Shown here: positions 9,135-17,548 of the stretch, piece after piece | How the letters are laid out: every line of letters starts with the position of its first letter | How positions within the stretch are numbered: position 1 is the first letter of the stretch | From: Novosphingobium huizhouense | GTDB lineage: Bacteria; Pseudomonadota; Alphaproteobacteria; Sphingomonadales; Sphingomonadaceae | DNA: 64,000 nt | Reading direction: 5' to 3' | NCBI RefSeq assembly: GCF_020179475.1 | Contig: NZ_JAILXZ010000002.1 | Span: 434,001-498,000 of the forward strand | Translations under genes and position numbers: made by a program | Notes under the pieces: model-generated | Told to the model about the DNA's origin: nothing | What the model saw: only the letters and a program-made list of their open reading frames with translations | Database searches by the model: none

Positions 9135-10001
9135 GTGAAGACACTGCTCGCTACCGCCTCCCTTCTGCTGGGCGCCGCGCCCGCCCACGCGCAAACGGCC
9201 CTGCCGTCGCCGCTCGCACCACCTGCACCGATTGCCGCTGCAAACGGCCAGGCAAGCACCCAGGCCAGCCCTGTCGCCAGCGCTGCTGCCGAGGCAGCGC
9301 CGACGCAGGGCTACGTGCTTGGGGCGGGCGACACGATCGAGATTTCGGTGCTCGGGACCGACACCTTCAATGTCCGGACCCAGGTCCAGCAGGACGGCAC
9401 CATCGCGCTCCCGCTGATCGATACGGTGACGGCCGCCGGGAAAACCGCGCAGCAGCTGCGTAACGAAATCGCAGGGAAACTGCGCAGTGGCGGGTACTTT
9501 GCCCGACCGGCGGTCAACCTTACCGTCACCAGCCCGGTCAGCCGCACGGCCACGATCCTCGGCCAGGTCCGCACTCCCGGCGTGGTCATTCTCGATCGCC
9601 CTTATCGGCTCTCGGAAGTGGTGGCGCGGGTCGGTGGCCTCAAGGACCAGGCGATCGACGCAATCACGCTGACGCACCGCGATGGATCGTCGCAGAAGGT
9701 CTCGCTGCGCCAGATCGCCACCAGCGGTCCAGAGGCCGACCCCGTGCTGGTCGACGGCGACAAGGTCTTCGTCGCGCCGCCGGAGACGTTCTACATCTAC
9801 GGTCAGGTCAATGCGCCGGGCGCCTATCCGATCGTCGAGGGCATGACCGTACGCATGGCGCTCGCGCGGGGCGGCGGGCTGACGGCGCTGGGCAGCCAGA
9901 ACAAGGTCAAGCTGATCCGTAACGACCGTGAACTGAAGGTTCGCCTGTCCGAACCTCTCCTGGCCGGCGACGTGATCGACGTCGGCGAACGTTTCTTCTG
10001 A
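9135..10001 (+). CDS. Polysaccharide export protein, Wza/GumB family (288 aa)
   Basis: A signal peptide (KTLLATASLLLGAAPAHAQ) is followed by a proline/alanine-rich linker. A Poly_export domain then starts at YVLGAGDTIEISVLG with the typical VQQDGTIALPLIDTVTAAG, and two SLBB-like segments follow (ATILGQVRTPGVV; FYIYGQVNAPGAYPI). It forms the outer-membrane/periplasmic channel for exopolysaccharide export. No lipobox cysteine follows the signal peptide, unlike E. coli Wza. The GTG at 9135 is preferred because it begins the signal peptide, although its ribosome site is weak. It leads the wza-wzz-ATPase operon. Confidence 0.88.
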   Translation: MKTLLATASLLLGAAPAHAQTALPSPLAPPAPIAAANGQASTQASPVASAAAEAAPTQGYVLGAGDTIEISVLGTDTFNVRTQVQQDGTIALPLIDTVTAAGKTAQQLRNEIAGKLRSGGYFARPAVNLTVTSPVSRTATILGQVRTPGVVILDRPYRLSEVVARVGGLKDQAIDAITLTHRDGSSQKVSLRQIATSGPEADPVLVDGDKVFVAPPETFYIYGQVNAPGAYPIVEGMTVRMALARGGGLTALGSQNKVKLIRNDRELKVRLSEPLLAGDVIDVGERFF

Positions 10002-10012
10002 GGAGTGCGCCG

Positions 10013-11344
10013 GTGAGCCTCGTCCAGATTTGGCGCATGCTGCGAGCGCGCCGGACCGTCATCGCAGCCCTGCTCGTGGCCGGGGGCCTGCTCGGCGCGA
10101 TCGTCTCGCAAGTCCGTCCCGATCACTATACCGCGCGTACCCGGATGGTGATGAAGGCGACGGAGCCCGATCCGGTGACGGGCGAGGCCGTGCCGGTGCG
10201 CAACATCCAGGCCTATGCACAGACGATGGCCGAGCTCGTCCACGACGACAACGTCGCGGCGAGCGCGGCCGAAAAGCTCGGCTGGCAAAACGATGCTGCG
10301 ATGCAGGCCGCTTATCGCGCCGATCCTTCGGCAAGCTTCCCGATCTGGCTCGGCCGCTTCGTCTCGGCCAACACCGAAGGCAAGATGCTGGCCAACAGCA
10401 ACATCTTCGAGATCAGTTTCACCGCCAACGATCCGCAAACCGCGCGACTCGGCGCCAATGCGGTGCGTGCCGCGTTCATCGAACGGACCGCGGCCACGCG
10501 GCGCGAGGAAGCGCAGCGCAATGCGCAATGGTTCGGACGGCAGTCCGACGATCTCAAGCGCCGCCTCGCCGATGCCGAGCAACGCAAGGCACAGTTCGAG
10601 CGCGCGAACAACGTCGTGCTGCAGGACGACAACCAGGACACGGAGTCGGCCAAGCTCAAGGCGCTCGCGGCGAGTCCGCCGCCTGCTTCCCCCGCCGTCG
10701 CCTCCGCGCCCGTCGCCGCCGCCCCCTCGTCGGGCCAGCTCGCCGCGGTGGACGCACAGATCGCCAGCCTCCAGCAGACCCTCGGGCCAAATCACCCGCA
10801 GATGGTCGCACTGCAGCGCCAACGCGCCGCGCTCGCCGCCGCGGTGGGCCGCGAAACCGCCGCTGCGCGTCCGGGCGCAGTGCAGCAGGGGCCGTCGCTC
10901 CAGGCAATGCTCGACGCACAAACCCGCAAGGTGCTCGCCTCTCGCGGGCTGGTGGGCCAGGCGCAGATGCTCGCCGGCGAAGTCAGCGTGCTGCGCGACC
11001 AGTTGACCAAGACTCGGCAGAAGGCCGCAGACTTCCAGCTCGAGGCGCAGACCACCGAGACGCGGATCGAACCGCTCGGCGAAGCGGTCACCCCGATGTC
11101 GCCGGATTCGCCGGGGACCTGGCTGTTCATCCTGATCGGCCTGATCCTGGGCGGCGGACTCGGGCTCGCGATCGGACTGGGGCTGGAGATGATTTACCGG
11201 CGAATTCGCGGTGAGGAGGATCTTGCGATCGACGGGGTGCCGCTGCTTGGCAGCATGGTCGAACGACGCAACGACGAAGGCGCCGACGAGCGACTGTTCA
11301 AACGCCTCGGCCTCAACCAGCCACAACCGGAGCCGGCCACATGA
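10013..11344 (+). CDS. Chain-length determinant protein, Wzz/GumC type (443 aa)
   Basis: One membrane helix near residues 15-33, a long periplasmic part with coiled-coil character (residues 150-340, interrupted by an alanine/proline-rich stretch) and a second helix around residues 365-390 give the Wzz/polysaccharide co-polymerase layout. The GPNHPQMVALQRQ segment is common in GumC/EpsF-type members. It is thought to set polymer length and to link the polymerase to the Wza channel. A GTG start with GAGGAG eight bases upstream is used. The C-terminus stops soon after the second helix, so the cytoplasmic kinase domain is encoded separately by the next gene, which overlaps by four bases. Confidence 0.87.
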   Translation: MSLVQIWRMLRARRTVIAALLVAGGLLGAIVSQVRPDHYTARTRMVMKATEPDPVTGEAVPVRNIQAYAQTMAELVHDDNVAASAAEKLGWQNDAAMQAAYRADPSASFPIWLGRFVSANTEGKMLANSNIFEISFTANDPQTARLGANAVRAAFIERTAATRREEAQRNAQWFGRQSDDLKRRLADAEQRKAQFERANNVVLQDDNQDTESAKLKALAASPPPASPAVASAPVAAAPSSGQLAAVDAQIASLQQTLGPNHPQMVALQRQRAALAAAVGRETAAARPGAVQQGPSLQAMLDAQTRKVLASRGLVGQAQMLAGEVSVLRDQLTKTRQKAADFQLEAQTTETRIEPLGEAVTPMSPDSPGTWLFILIGLILGGGLGLAIGLGLEMIYRRIRGEEDLAIDGVPLLGSMVERRNDEGADERLFKRLGLNQPQPEPAT

Positions 11345-12042
11345 ACGCCCAGATTGCCACAGCACTTCATCCGCCTTCGGTCGCAGGCGACCAGGCACCG
11401 GCGCAGCGTTTCTATTTCTCGAGTTCGCTGGTGAGCCTGGCCGGCGAGGACACGCCGGCAATGCAGGCTTTCGCCTCGCTTCGCGCCAACCTCCTGTCCG
11501 GACACTTCCGCGTCGGCCGGCGTTCGCTCGCGGTTTGCTCGCCCACCGGCGATGCAGGTTCCACCTTCGTCGCGGCCAACGCGGCCTTCGCCATCGCGCA
11601 GACCGGGATCAAGACGCTGCTGATCGATGCCAACCTGGCGAGCCCCGGGCTCGAGAAGTACGTGATGCCGCCCGAGCCGGGCCTCGGATTGCGCCAGATG
11701 CTCCGCAGTGGCGACATGCCCGTCGACTACGTCTGCTCCGACGTCGTGCCCAACCTCTCGATCCTGTTTGCGGGTGGCGGCGGCCCGAATGCGTCGGAGC
11801 TGATTGCCGGGCGCGAGTTCAAGGCCGTGCTCGACGAGCTGGTGCGGGACCACGAGTTCACGATCATCGACACGCCGCCGGGCAAGCGTTCGCCCGATGC
11901 GATCCGGATTGCCACGGCGGTCCGCTACGCGCTCGTCGTCGCGCGGCGCGACGTCAGCTACCTCGCCGACGTGCAGGATCTCGTCACCGATCTTGAAGCG
12001 GCGCAGACCAATGTCGTCGGTACCTTCCTGACCGACTTCTGA
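11341..12042 (+). CDS. CpsD/EpsG-type capsular ATPase with degenerate Walker A (233 aa)
   Basis: The protein has the MinD/ParA-like fold of bacterial tyrosine kinases that partner Wzz. The P-loop region reads SPTGDAGSTFVAAN (residues 67-80), where the expected lysine of GxGK[ST] is a serine. The A' motif is LLIDAN instead of LLIDAD (Asp96, Asn98), and Walker B is FTIIDTPP (Asp177). No tyrosine cluster is present at the C-terminus. It is therefore probably a regulatory or structural ATPase-like partner of the Wzz protein rather than an autophosphorylating kinase. It is coupled to the wzz-like gene by an ATGA overlap and ends the operon. Confidence 0.8.
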   Translation: MNAQIATALHPPSVAGDQAPAQRFYFSSSLVSLAGEDTPAMQAFASLRANLLSGHFRVGRRSLAVCSPTGDAGSTFVAANAAFAIAQTGIKTLLIDANLASPGLEKYVMPPEPGLGLRQMLRSGDMPVDYVCSDVVPNLSILFAGGGGPNASELIAGREFKAVLDELVRDHEFTIIDTPPGKRSPDAIRIATAVRYALVVARRDVSYLADVQDLVTDLEAAQTNVVGTFLTDF

Positions 12043-12104
12043 CGCACTTCTGGCATCGCGAGCGCGCGACCGACCGGATCATCCGGGGGCGCGCTCCGCG
12101 ATCG

Positions 12105-13418
12105 TTACTCCGGGACCGCTGCCTTGAGCAGCGGGGCCTCGCGCGACTGATCGAGTGCGGCGCGCATCCAGAGGTAGACCGGCAGCCCGTCCTCGACGAA
12201 GGCCCCCTCGCCTTCTCCACGGCGCACCAGGCCGCGGCCCAGCGAAAGTTCGTCGAGCGCGCGCGCCTCGTCGGCGTCGGAGAGCGAAAAGATCCCGCCG
12301 CTTTCGAGGCTGCGGCGGGCAAGGTCGACCAGTAGCGGGCCTTCCTTGCTTTCCGAAGCGCTGCGCGCGAGGCGCAGCAGCGCCGGATTGAGCCGCAATT
12401 CGATTTCGCCGACCGCCTGCTCGACTGCGGCGTCGATGTCCGCGAGAGTGATGGTCTTGCGCCGCGCCTCGAGCGCGAGGAGCGAGGCGTGGTGCGCCAG
12501 CAGGCTGGCGATGTAGGGGAGCCCGAGCGCGAGCGCGACGATGCGTTCGCGCGCTTCGTCGGCGAAGCGCAAGCCGCTGCGGTCCGCGCCCCGACCGACG
12601 AGCTCGCGGACTTCGGCGGCTTCCATGTTTGGAACGCGGATGGGCAGGATGTTGCGGCGGATCGACGGAATGTGCTCGACGATCTCGTCGATGTTCTGCG
12701 CTACGCCGGCGATGACCAGTTGCACCGGGGCTGCCCGGTCGGAAAGGTTCTTGATGAGCTCGGCAACCAGCCGGCGCACGTTGCCGTCCTCGACGCGGTC
12801 GAACTCGTCGAGGATGACGAGGACCTGCGTGCCAGAGATCCTCGTGAAGGCCTCGCTCAGCAGCGGCACGGTGATCGGTTCGTCCTGGTAGAGATCGGCG
12901 AAGGATAACCCCTCCTCGACCTCGCTCGCCACTGGATCGTAGTCCTGGTGGAACAGCAGCGGAATGTCCGAAAGGACAGCGCCGAACAGTTCGGCGAACG
13001 TCACGTTCTGCCCGCACGAGCCGTAATGCACGATATAGCGCGCCTTGCGCGCCATCGCGTTGAGCACGTGCAACGTCGATGTCTTGCCGATCCCGCGCGT
13101 GCCGAAGATGATCACGTGCATGTTGCTGTCCTCGACCGCGCTGATGAGCGATCTGAGCAGCCGTGTCCGTCCCGAATAGAGCTCGCTGTCGACGATCGGG
13201 CGCGAGGGCGAGAACGCACCGCGCACCTTGCTGCGCATCGCCTCGATCTGGCTGTCGCGCGGGCGGGTCCGGGCCGATGCCTTGCGGAACGTCGGGAGCC
13301 TGCTCTGCTCCGGTTCGGGCGCGGCGATTTCGAGGAGCGGCGCACTCTCGCGCTCGGGCAGTTCGCGGGCCGGTTCGCGCGTGCCGAAAAGTCGTGTCAG
13401 CCAGCCGCTATGGCGCAT
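12105..13418 (-). CDS. AAA ATPase, Orc1/Cdc6-like, EPS-associated (437 aa)
   Basis: A basic, probably unstructured N-terminus of about 90 residues precedes a P-loop ATPase. Walker A is GTRGIGKTS, Walker B is VLVILDEFD, and sensor-like VIAGVAQNIDEI and IRRNILPIRVP follow, then a helical lid and C-terminal domain. The fold resembles Orc1/ExeA-type ATPases. No enzymatic partner can be named; its position between two EPS gene blocks suggests a role in assembly or control of export. The ATG at 13418 is chosen over the one at 13433 because only it has an AAGG site at good distance. Confidence 0.7.
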   Translation of the reverse strand: MRHSGWLTRLFGTREPARELPERESAPLLEIAAPEPEQSRLPTFRKASARTRPRDSQIEAMRSKVRGAFSPSRPIVDSELYSGRTRLLRSLISAVEDSNMHVIIFGTRGIGKTSTLHVLNAMARKARYIVHYGSCGQNVTFAELFGAVLSDIPLLFHQDYDPVASEVEEGLSFADLYQDEPITVPLLSEAFTRISGTQVLVILDEFDRVEDGNVRRLVAELIKNLSDRAAPVQLVIAGVAQNIDEIVEHIPSIRRNILPIRVPNMEAAEVRELVGRGADRSGLRFADEARERIVALALGLPYIASLLAHHASLLALEARRKTITLADIDAAVEQAVGEIELRLNPALLRLARSASESKEGPLLVDLARRSLESGGIFSLSDADEARALDELSLGRGLVRRGEGEGAFVEDGLPVYLWMRAALDQSREAPLLKAAVPE

Positions 13419-13498
13419 GTCGATGCCTTGCATGAGGGGGTCGGAATTTTGCTATCAGAACTTAAGTGACTGTCGTCAAAGGTTCTTTGCAACCAAAT

Positions 13499-13537
13499 CG
13501 CGCGTCGCGCGTATTTGTTCCGACCGACGCGCGTTTT
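13499..13537 (+). other. Inverted repeat followed by T-run upstream of beta-helix lipoprotein gene
   Basis: CGCGCGTC (13499-13506) is matched by GACGCGCG (13526-13533), followed by TTTTG. It lies in the divergent gap before the lipoprotein gene and could act as a leader hairpin or attenuator. The 19-base loop makes this tentative. Confidence 0.25.
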
Positions 13538-13611
13538 GTTCGCCGGGTGCCTTGGCGTGGACCGGAGCGCGGGCACAATCGTGTTTGCCAGACGGAGTTG
13601 GACCCGCGCCG

Positions 13612-14775
13612 ATGTCGCCCCTTGCGCACTCGTCCCCCTTCCCTGCGGCCCGATTCCAAACGCCGCGGCTGCTGCTGGCAGGGCTCGCGCTGTCCTTGTC
13701 GATCGTCGCAGGCTGCAGCGCGCGCGGAGCGGAAGGGGGCATCGTGCGCGATGCCGATGACCTCCAGCGCGCGATCCGCAAGGCGCAGCCGGGCACGACT
13801 ATCCGGCTCGGAGGCGGGCTCTACGGTGCGCTCGACCTCGGCAAGCGGAACCCGGTGGCCGGACCCGTATCGATCGTCTCGGCCAGCGCGAACGATCCGG
13901 CGGTTTTTTCGAGCATCAAGGCCCGCGGCATCGACGGGCTGACCTTGTCACAGATCCAGGTCGTCGCTCCCGCGCACGATCCGAAGCGGCCCTATCTCGT
14001 CGACATCGAAGGCGGTTCCGACATCGTGCTCGATCGCATCGGGGTGCGCGGAGCGGGGGGGGAGGATCGGCTGCGCGAATATGCGCTGTGGCTGCGCAAT
14101 GTGGCCAGGGTCGAGGTGCGCGACAGCGCGTTCAGCGGCACGCGCTATGGCATCGGCATACTCGATGGCAAGCAGGTAGCGATCACCAACAACGAGCTCT
14201 CCGGGATCCAGACCGACGGTATTCGCGGCGGGGGGATCGACGATCTGACCATCAGCGGAAACGTGCTGACCGGTTTTTCCCCGAAGCCGGGCGAGCATCC
14301 CGACGGCATCCAGCTCTGGTCGACCAACCAGACGGTGCCCGCCAAGCGGATCACGATCCGCGACAACCTGATAGCGCGTGGCGAAGGCGGCATGACGCAG
14401 GGGATCTTCGTTCGTGACACCAACAACGCGCTGCCCTTCGAGGATCTCGTGATCGAGGGAAACCTGATCGTGGGGTCGATGTACAACGGGATCGCGGTGC
14501 TAGGGCTCAATCGGGGGCGCATTGCCAACAACCGCGTCGTGCCCTATGGCGACCAGAAGGCGTGGATCCGCGTGGACAAGGCCGCCGATGTCGAGATCCG
14601 GGGTAATGCCGCGCCGCAGTTCCTCGCCGACGGCAAGGCCGCGACTTTGCGGGACAATGTCGCCGGGACCCGCCCGGTTGCGAGCGCCGGCGGCGAAGTG
14701 CGAGCCTGGCTCGCCAAGCGCGCCTGGCTGAAGGAGCGCGCCGGGCCGCACCTCGCAAGGCTCGTCGCCGAATGA
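13612..14775 (+). CDS. Parallel beta-helix lipoprotein, paralogue of the RTX protein (387 aa)
   Basis: The signal peptide ends in a lipobox IVAGC (Cys35), so the mature protein should be lipid-anchored. The rest is a right-handed beta-helix opening with DDLQRAIRKAQPGTTIRLGGGLY and containing NELSGIQTDGIRGGG, GEHPDGIQLWSTNQT and MTQGIFVRDTNNALPF. These match the order and wording of the helix in the RTX protein at 6916-8832. It lacks RTX repeats. A polysaccharide-binding or lyase/epimerase-like role at the cell envelope is inferred. The frame is open far upstream, but the ATG at 13612 is the one that puts the lipoprotein signal at the N-terminus. Confidence 0.8.
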   Translation: MSPLAHSSPFPAARFQTPRLLLAGLALSLSIVAGCSARGAEGGIVRDADDLQRAIRKAQPGTTIRLGGGLYGALDLGKRNPVAGPVSIVSASANDPAVFSSIKARGIDGLTLSQIQVVAPAHDPKRPYLVDIEGGSDIVLDRIGVRGAGGEDRLREYALWLRNVARVEVRDSAFSGTRYGIGILDGKQVAITNNELSGIQTDGIRGGGIDDLTISGNVLTGFSPKPGEHPDGIQLWSTNQTVPAKRITIRDNLIARGEGGMTQGIFVRDTNNALPFEDLVIEGNLIVGSMYNGIAVLGLNRGRIANNRVVPYGDQKAWIRVDKAADVEIRGNAAPQFLADGKAATLRDNVAGTRPVASAGGEVRAWLAKRAWLKERAGPHLARLVAE

Positions 14776-14806
14776 CCCGTCCCGCAGGTCCAGCCGAAGG
14801 TGCCAG

Positions 14807-16039
14807 GTGACGGTCGTCCTGGTCAGCCCGTTCGTCGACCCCGAAGCGGTGGGCGAGCCCCGCTGGTGCTATGATCTGGCAAAGGCGATCTCGGCGCGGA
14901 CCGAAGTCGTGATCGTCGCGCAATCGCCGCACAACCGCGACTTCTCCGTCGGCGATCTGTTCCCCGGCGTCGAGGTGATCGAGCATTCCCCGTGGAACCT
15001 CGATTTCCTGCCGTCGCGGATCGATGCGATGGCCAAGCCCAATTTCCTGCGCTTCTATCCCCGCGCGCGGGCCGAGCTGAAGCGGCTGATCGCATCGCGG
15101 CGGCTGCGTTGCGCGCACCATTTCGGCCCGCTGGGATTGCGCTTCCCCTCGCCGCTGCACGGACTGGGCTTGCCCTATGTCTTCGGACCGCTTGGCGGAA
15201 GTCTTCCGCCCCCGCCCGGCTTCTCCATGCCGCGGAGCAAGCAACCCTGGTTCGTCCGGTTGCGCTCGCTCGATTCCTGGCGGTGGCGCCATGACCCCCT
15301 GCTGCGTTCGAGCTACGAGGATGCGGCCTGCCTGGTGGGGGTCGCTCCGTACGTCGCGCAGCAGCTTTCCGACCTCCGGCTGAAACGCTTCGCCAGTCGC
15401 TCCGAGGTCTGCGCGCGAACCCAACCCGGGATCGACGAGGCGGTCGCCGAACGTGCGGCGCGCAGTTTGCCGACCTTGCGCCTGCTCAGCGTCAATCGGC
15501 TGGTCCCGGGCAAGGGGGTCCAGTTCGCGATCGCGGCGCTGCGCCGCGTAGCGCCGGAGATCGACTGGGCGCTCGACGTGGTCGGCGACGGCCCGATGCG
15601 TGCGGATCTCGAGGCGCAGGCGCGCGCGGCCGGGCTTTCCGAAAAGATCAGGTTCCACGGTCACGTGCCACGATCTGCGGTGGACGACTTCTACCGCCGC
15701 GCCGACCTGTTCCTGTTCCCCAGCGTCCAGGAGCCGAGTGGCGCAGTGATTTTCGAGGCGATGGGCTGGGGCCTGCCGATGATCGGCGCTGCCTATGGCG
15801 GCCCCGCACAGCACCTGCGGCCCGACTATGCGATCAGCGTCGACGTCGCGAGCGAGGACGCGTTCGTTGTCGGCCTGGCCGCGGCGATCGAGGACCTCGC
15901 CCGTTCCCCGGAGCGGCGCGCGGCGATGGGCCGAGCAGCGGCAAGCGCGGCGCGGAACGATCATTCGCTCGATGCCGCGGCGGAGTTCTTTGTCCGGCTC
16001 TACGACGAGATCGGCCTGCCGCGGAGCGAGCCGAAATGA
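14807..16039 (+). CDS. Glycosyltransferase family 4/1 (410 aa)
   Basis: This is a GT-B fold enzyme. The N-domain begins MTVVLVSPF. The C-domain has RLLSVNRLVPGKGVQFAI, LDVVGDGPMRADLEAQ, IRFHGHVPR, and the donor-binding EPSGAVIFEAMGWGLPMIG, which includes the E-x7-E signature of retaining GT4 enzymes. A GTG start with AAGG at seven bases is used. The stop overlaps the next gene, the polymerase candidate, by four bases. It should add one sugar to the lipid-linked EPS repeat unit in the cytoplasm. Confidence 0.86.
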   Translation: MTVVLVSPFVDPEAVGEPRWCYDLAKAISARTEVVIVAQSPHNRDFSVGDLFPGVEVIEHSPWNLDFLPSRIDAMAKPNFLRFYPRARAELKRLIASRRLRCAHHFGPLGLRFPSPLHGLGLPYVFGPLGGSLPPPPGFSMPRSKQPWFVRLRSLDSWRWRHDPLLRSSYEDAACLVGVAPYVAQQLSDLRLKRFASRSEVCARTQPGIDEAVAERAARSLPTLRLLSVNRLVPGKGVQFAIAALRRVAPEIDWALDVVGDGPMRADLEAQARAAGLSEKIRFHGHVPRSAVDDFYRRADLFLFPSVQEPSGAVIFEAMGWGLPMIGAAYGGPAQHLRPDYAISVDVASEDAFVVGLAAAIEDLARSPERRAAMGRAAASAARNDHSLDAAAEFFVRLYDEIGLPRSEPK

Positions 16040-17469
16040 ATGCGCTGGTCGACCATTCGCGCCGCGCCTTCGATCGGAGGCTGGCGCGTGCCCGCGATCG
16101 CCGCACCAAGCCCGGCGCCCAGCCGGTCGTATCCGCGATGGCGACACCGAAGATCGGTACGCAGGAACCAGCAGCGACGGCGACCTGGATGGAAAAATCG
16201 CTGATCGGGTTGTTCCTGATCAGCTTGTGCCTGCCGCTGTCGGGCAGCATCGGTCCCCTGCGCCTTCCGCCCAGCACCGCGTTCCTGCTGATTGCGTTCC
16301 TGCCGATGTGCTTCGTCTGGCTGGTCCGGCGCCGAAACAGTCTGTCGCTGCCCGACCTTCTCGTCTGGCTGTTCTGGCTGTGGGCCACGGCAGCGACCAT
16401 CGCCGTGTCGGGGCTGGAGGCCAATGTCCAGGCGATCGGCCTTCATCTGCTGCAAACCATCGGCGCCTTTGCCGTCGGACGGGTGCTGGTGCGCAACGCC
16501 GCGACGATGCGAGCGATGATCACTGCGGCAATCCTGATCCTCGCGATCGCGACCCCCTTTGCGCTTTACGAATTCACCGCCGGGCGACCGCTGATCCTCC
16601 AGCTGTTCTCCAAGCTCGGTCCGACGCTGCCCCCGGTGCAGATGACCCCCCGGCTCGGCTTTCAGCGGGTCCAGGCTTTTCTCGAGCATCCGATCCTGTT
16701 CGGCATCTTCTCCGCGACGCTGATGACGCTGGTGTTCGTCGGCTTGCGCCGCACCCGGCCGCTGCTGCGTTGGGCCGGTGCGGGCGTGGCCATCCTCAAC
16801 GCCGTGCTCTCGCTGTCGACGGGTGCGCTGCTGGCGGTGAACATGCAGTTCGGTTTGCTGCTGTGGAACCGCCTGCTTCGCTCCTATGACAAGCGCTGGC
16901 ATCTGCTCGCCGCGCTTACGGCGATCGGGTATGTCGCGCTCGACCTGGTGACGACCAAGACGCCGTTCCACACCTTCGTCCGCTACGCCACGTTCAATTC
17001 AGGATCGTCGTTCAACCGCATCCGCATCTGGGAGTACGGGACGGCAGAGGTCGGACGCCACCCGCTGTTCGGGATCGGCATGGGCGAGTGGGAGCGCCCG
17101 TCGTTCATGAGTTCGAGCATGGACAACTTCTGGCTTGTACAGGCCGTCCGCTACGGCCTGCCGGCCCTGTTGTTGATCGCTTCGATCCCCGTGGTGATCC
17201 TGCTGCGCTCGCGCCTGCGCAAGGACGCGCCCGACGATGTTCGGGCGCTGATGCTCGCCGGGAACGTGGTGATCGTCAGCACCGCGATCGCTATCTTCAG
17301 CGTCCACATCTGGAACTCGACCTATGTCTGGTGGATGTTCCTGCTCGGTGCCTGCGTATGGTTCACCCTACCCGGGACGAACGATGCCCCTGCGGACAAG
17401 CCTGCCCGCGGGGTTGCGCGGCTTTCCCAGGTGTCAGGCTCGGCTCGCCAACCCGCGCGGCGCCGGTGA
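16036..17469 (+). CDS. O-antigen ligase/polymerase-like membrane protein, Wzy candidate (477 aa)
   Basis: After about 50 hydrophilic residues, 10-12 hydrophobic segments follow. A large loop near residues 310-365 (RYATFNSGSSFNRIRIWEYG, HPLFGIGMGEWERPS) matches the Wzy_C/O-antigen ligase pattern with its conserved arginines and the H-P-x-x-G-x-G motif. Such proteins polymerise lipid-linked repeat units on the periplasmic side. The adjacent Wzx-type flippase and the Wzz/Wza genes support a Wzy-dependent pathway. The start is coupled to the GT4 gene by ATGA. Confidence 0.8.
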   Translation: MNALVDHSRRAFDRRLARARDRRTKPGAQPVVSAMATPKIGTQEPAATATWMEKSLIGLFLISLCLPLSGSIGPLRLPPSTAFLLIAFLPMCFVWLVRRRNSLSLPDLLVWLFWLWATAATIAVSGLEANVQAIGLHLLQTIGAFAVGRVLVRNAATMRAMITAAILILAIATPFALYEFTAGRPLILQLFSKLGPTLPPVQMTPRLGFQRVQAFLEHPILFGIFSATLMTLVFVGLRRTRPLLRWAGAGVAILNAVLSLSTGALLAVNMQFGLLLWNRLLRSYDKRWHLLAALTAIGYVALDLVTTKTPFHTFVRYATFNSGSSFNRIRIWEYGTAEVGRHPLFGIGMGEWERPSFMSSSMDNFWLVQAVRYGLPALLLIASIPVVILLRSRLRKDAPDDVRALMLAGNVVIVSTAIAIFSVHIWNSTYVWWMFLLGACVWFTLPGTNDAPADKPARGVARLSQVSGSARQPARRR

Positions 17470-17548
17470 GCCTGCCCGCAGCGCCGCGCCCGCGGCTCTC
17501 CCAGCCGGTGCCCACCGCTTACTCCCAGACAAAGGCTTGCACTCCCCG

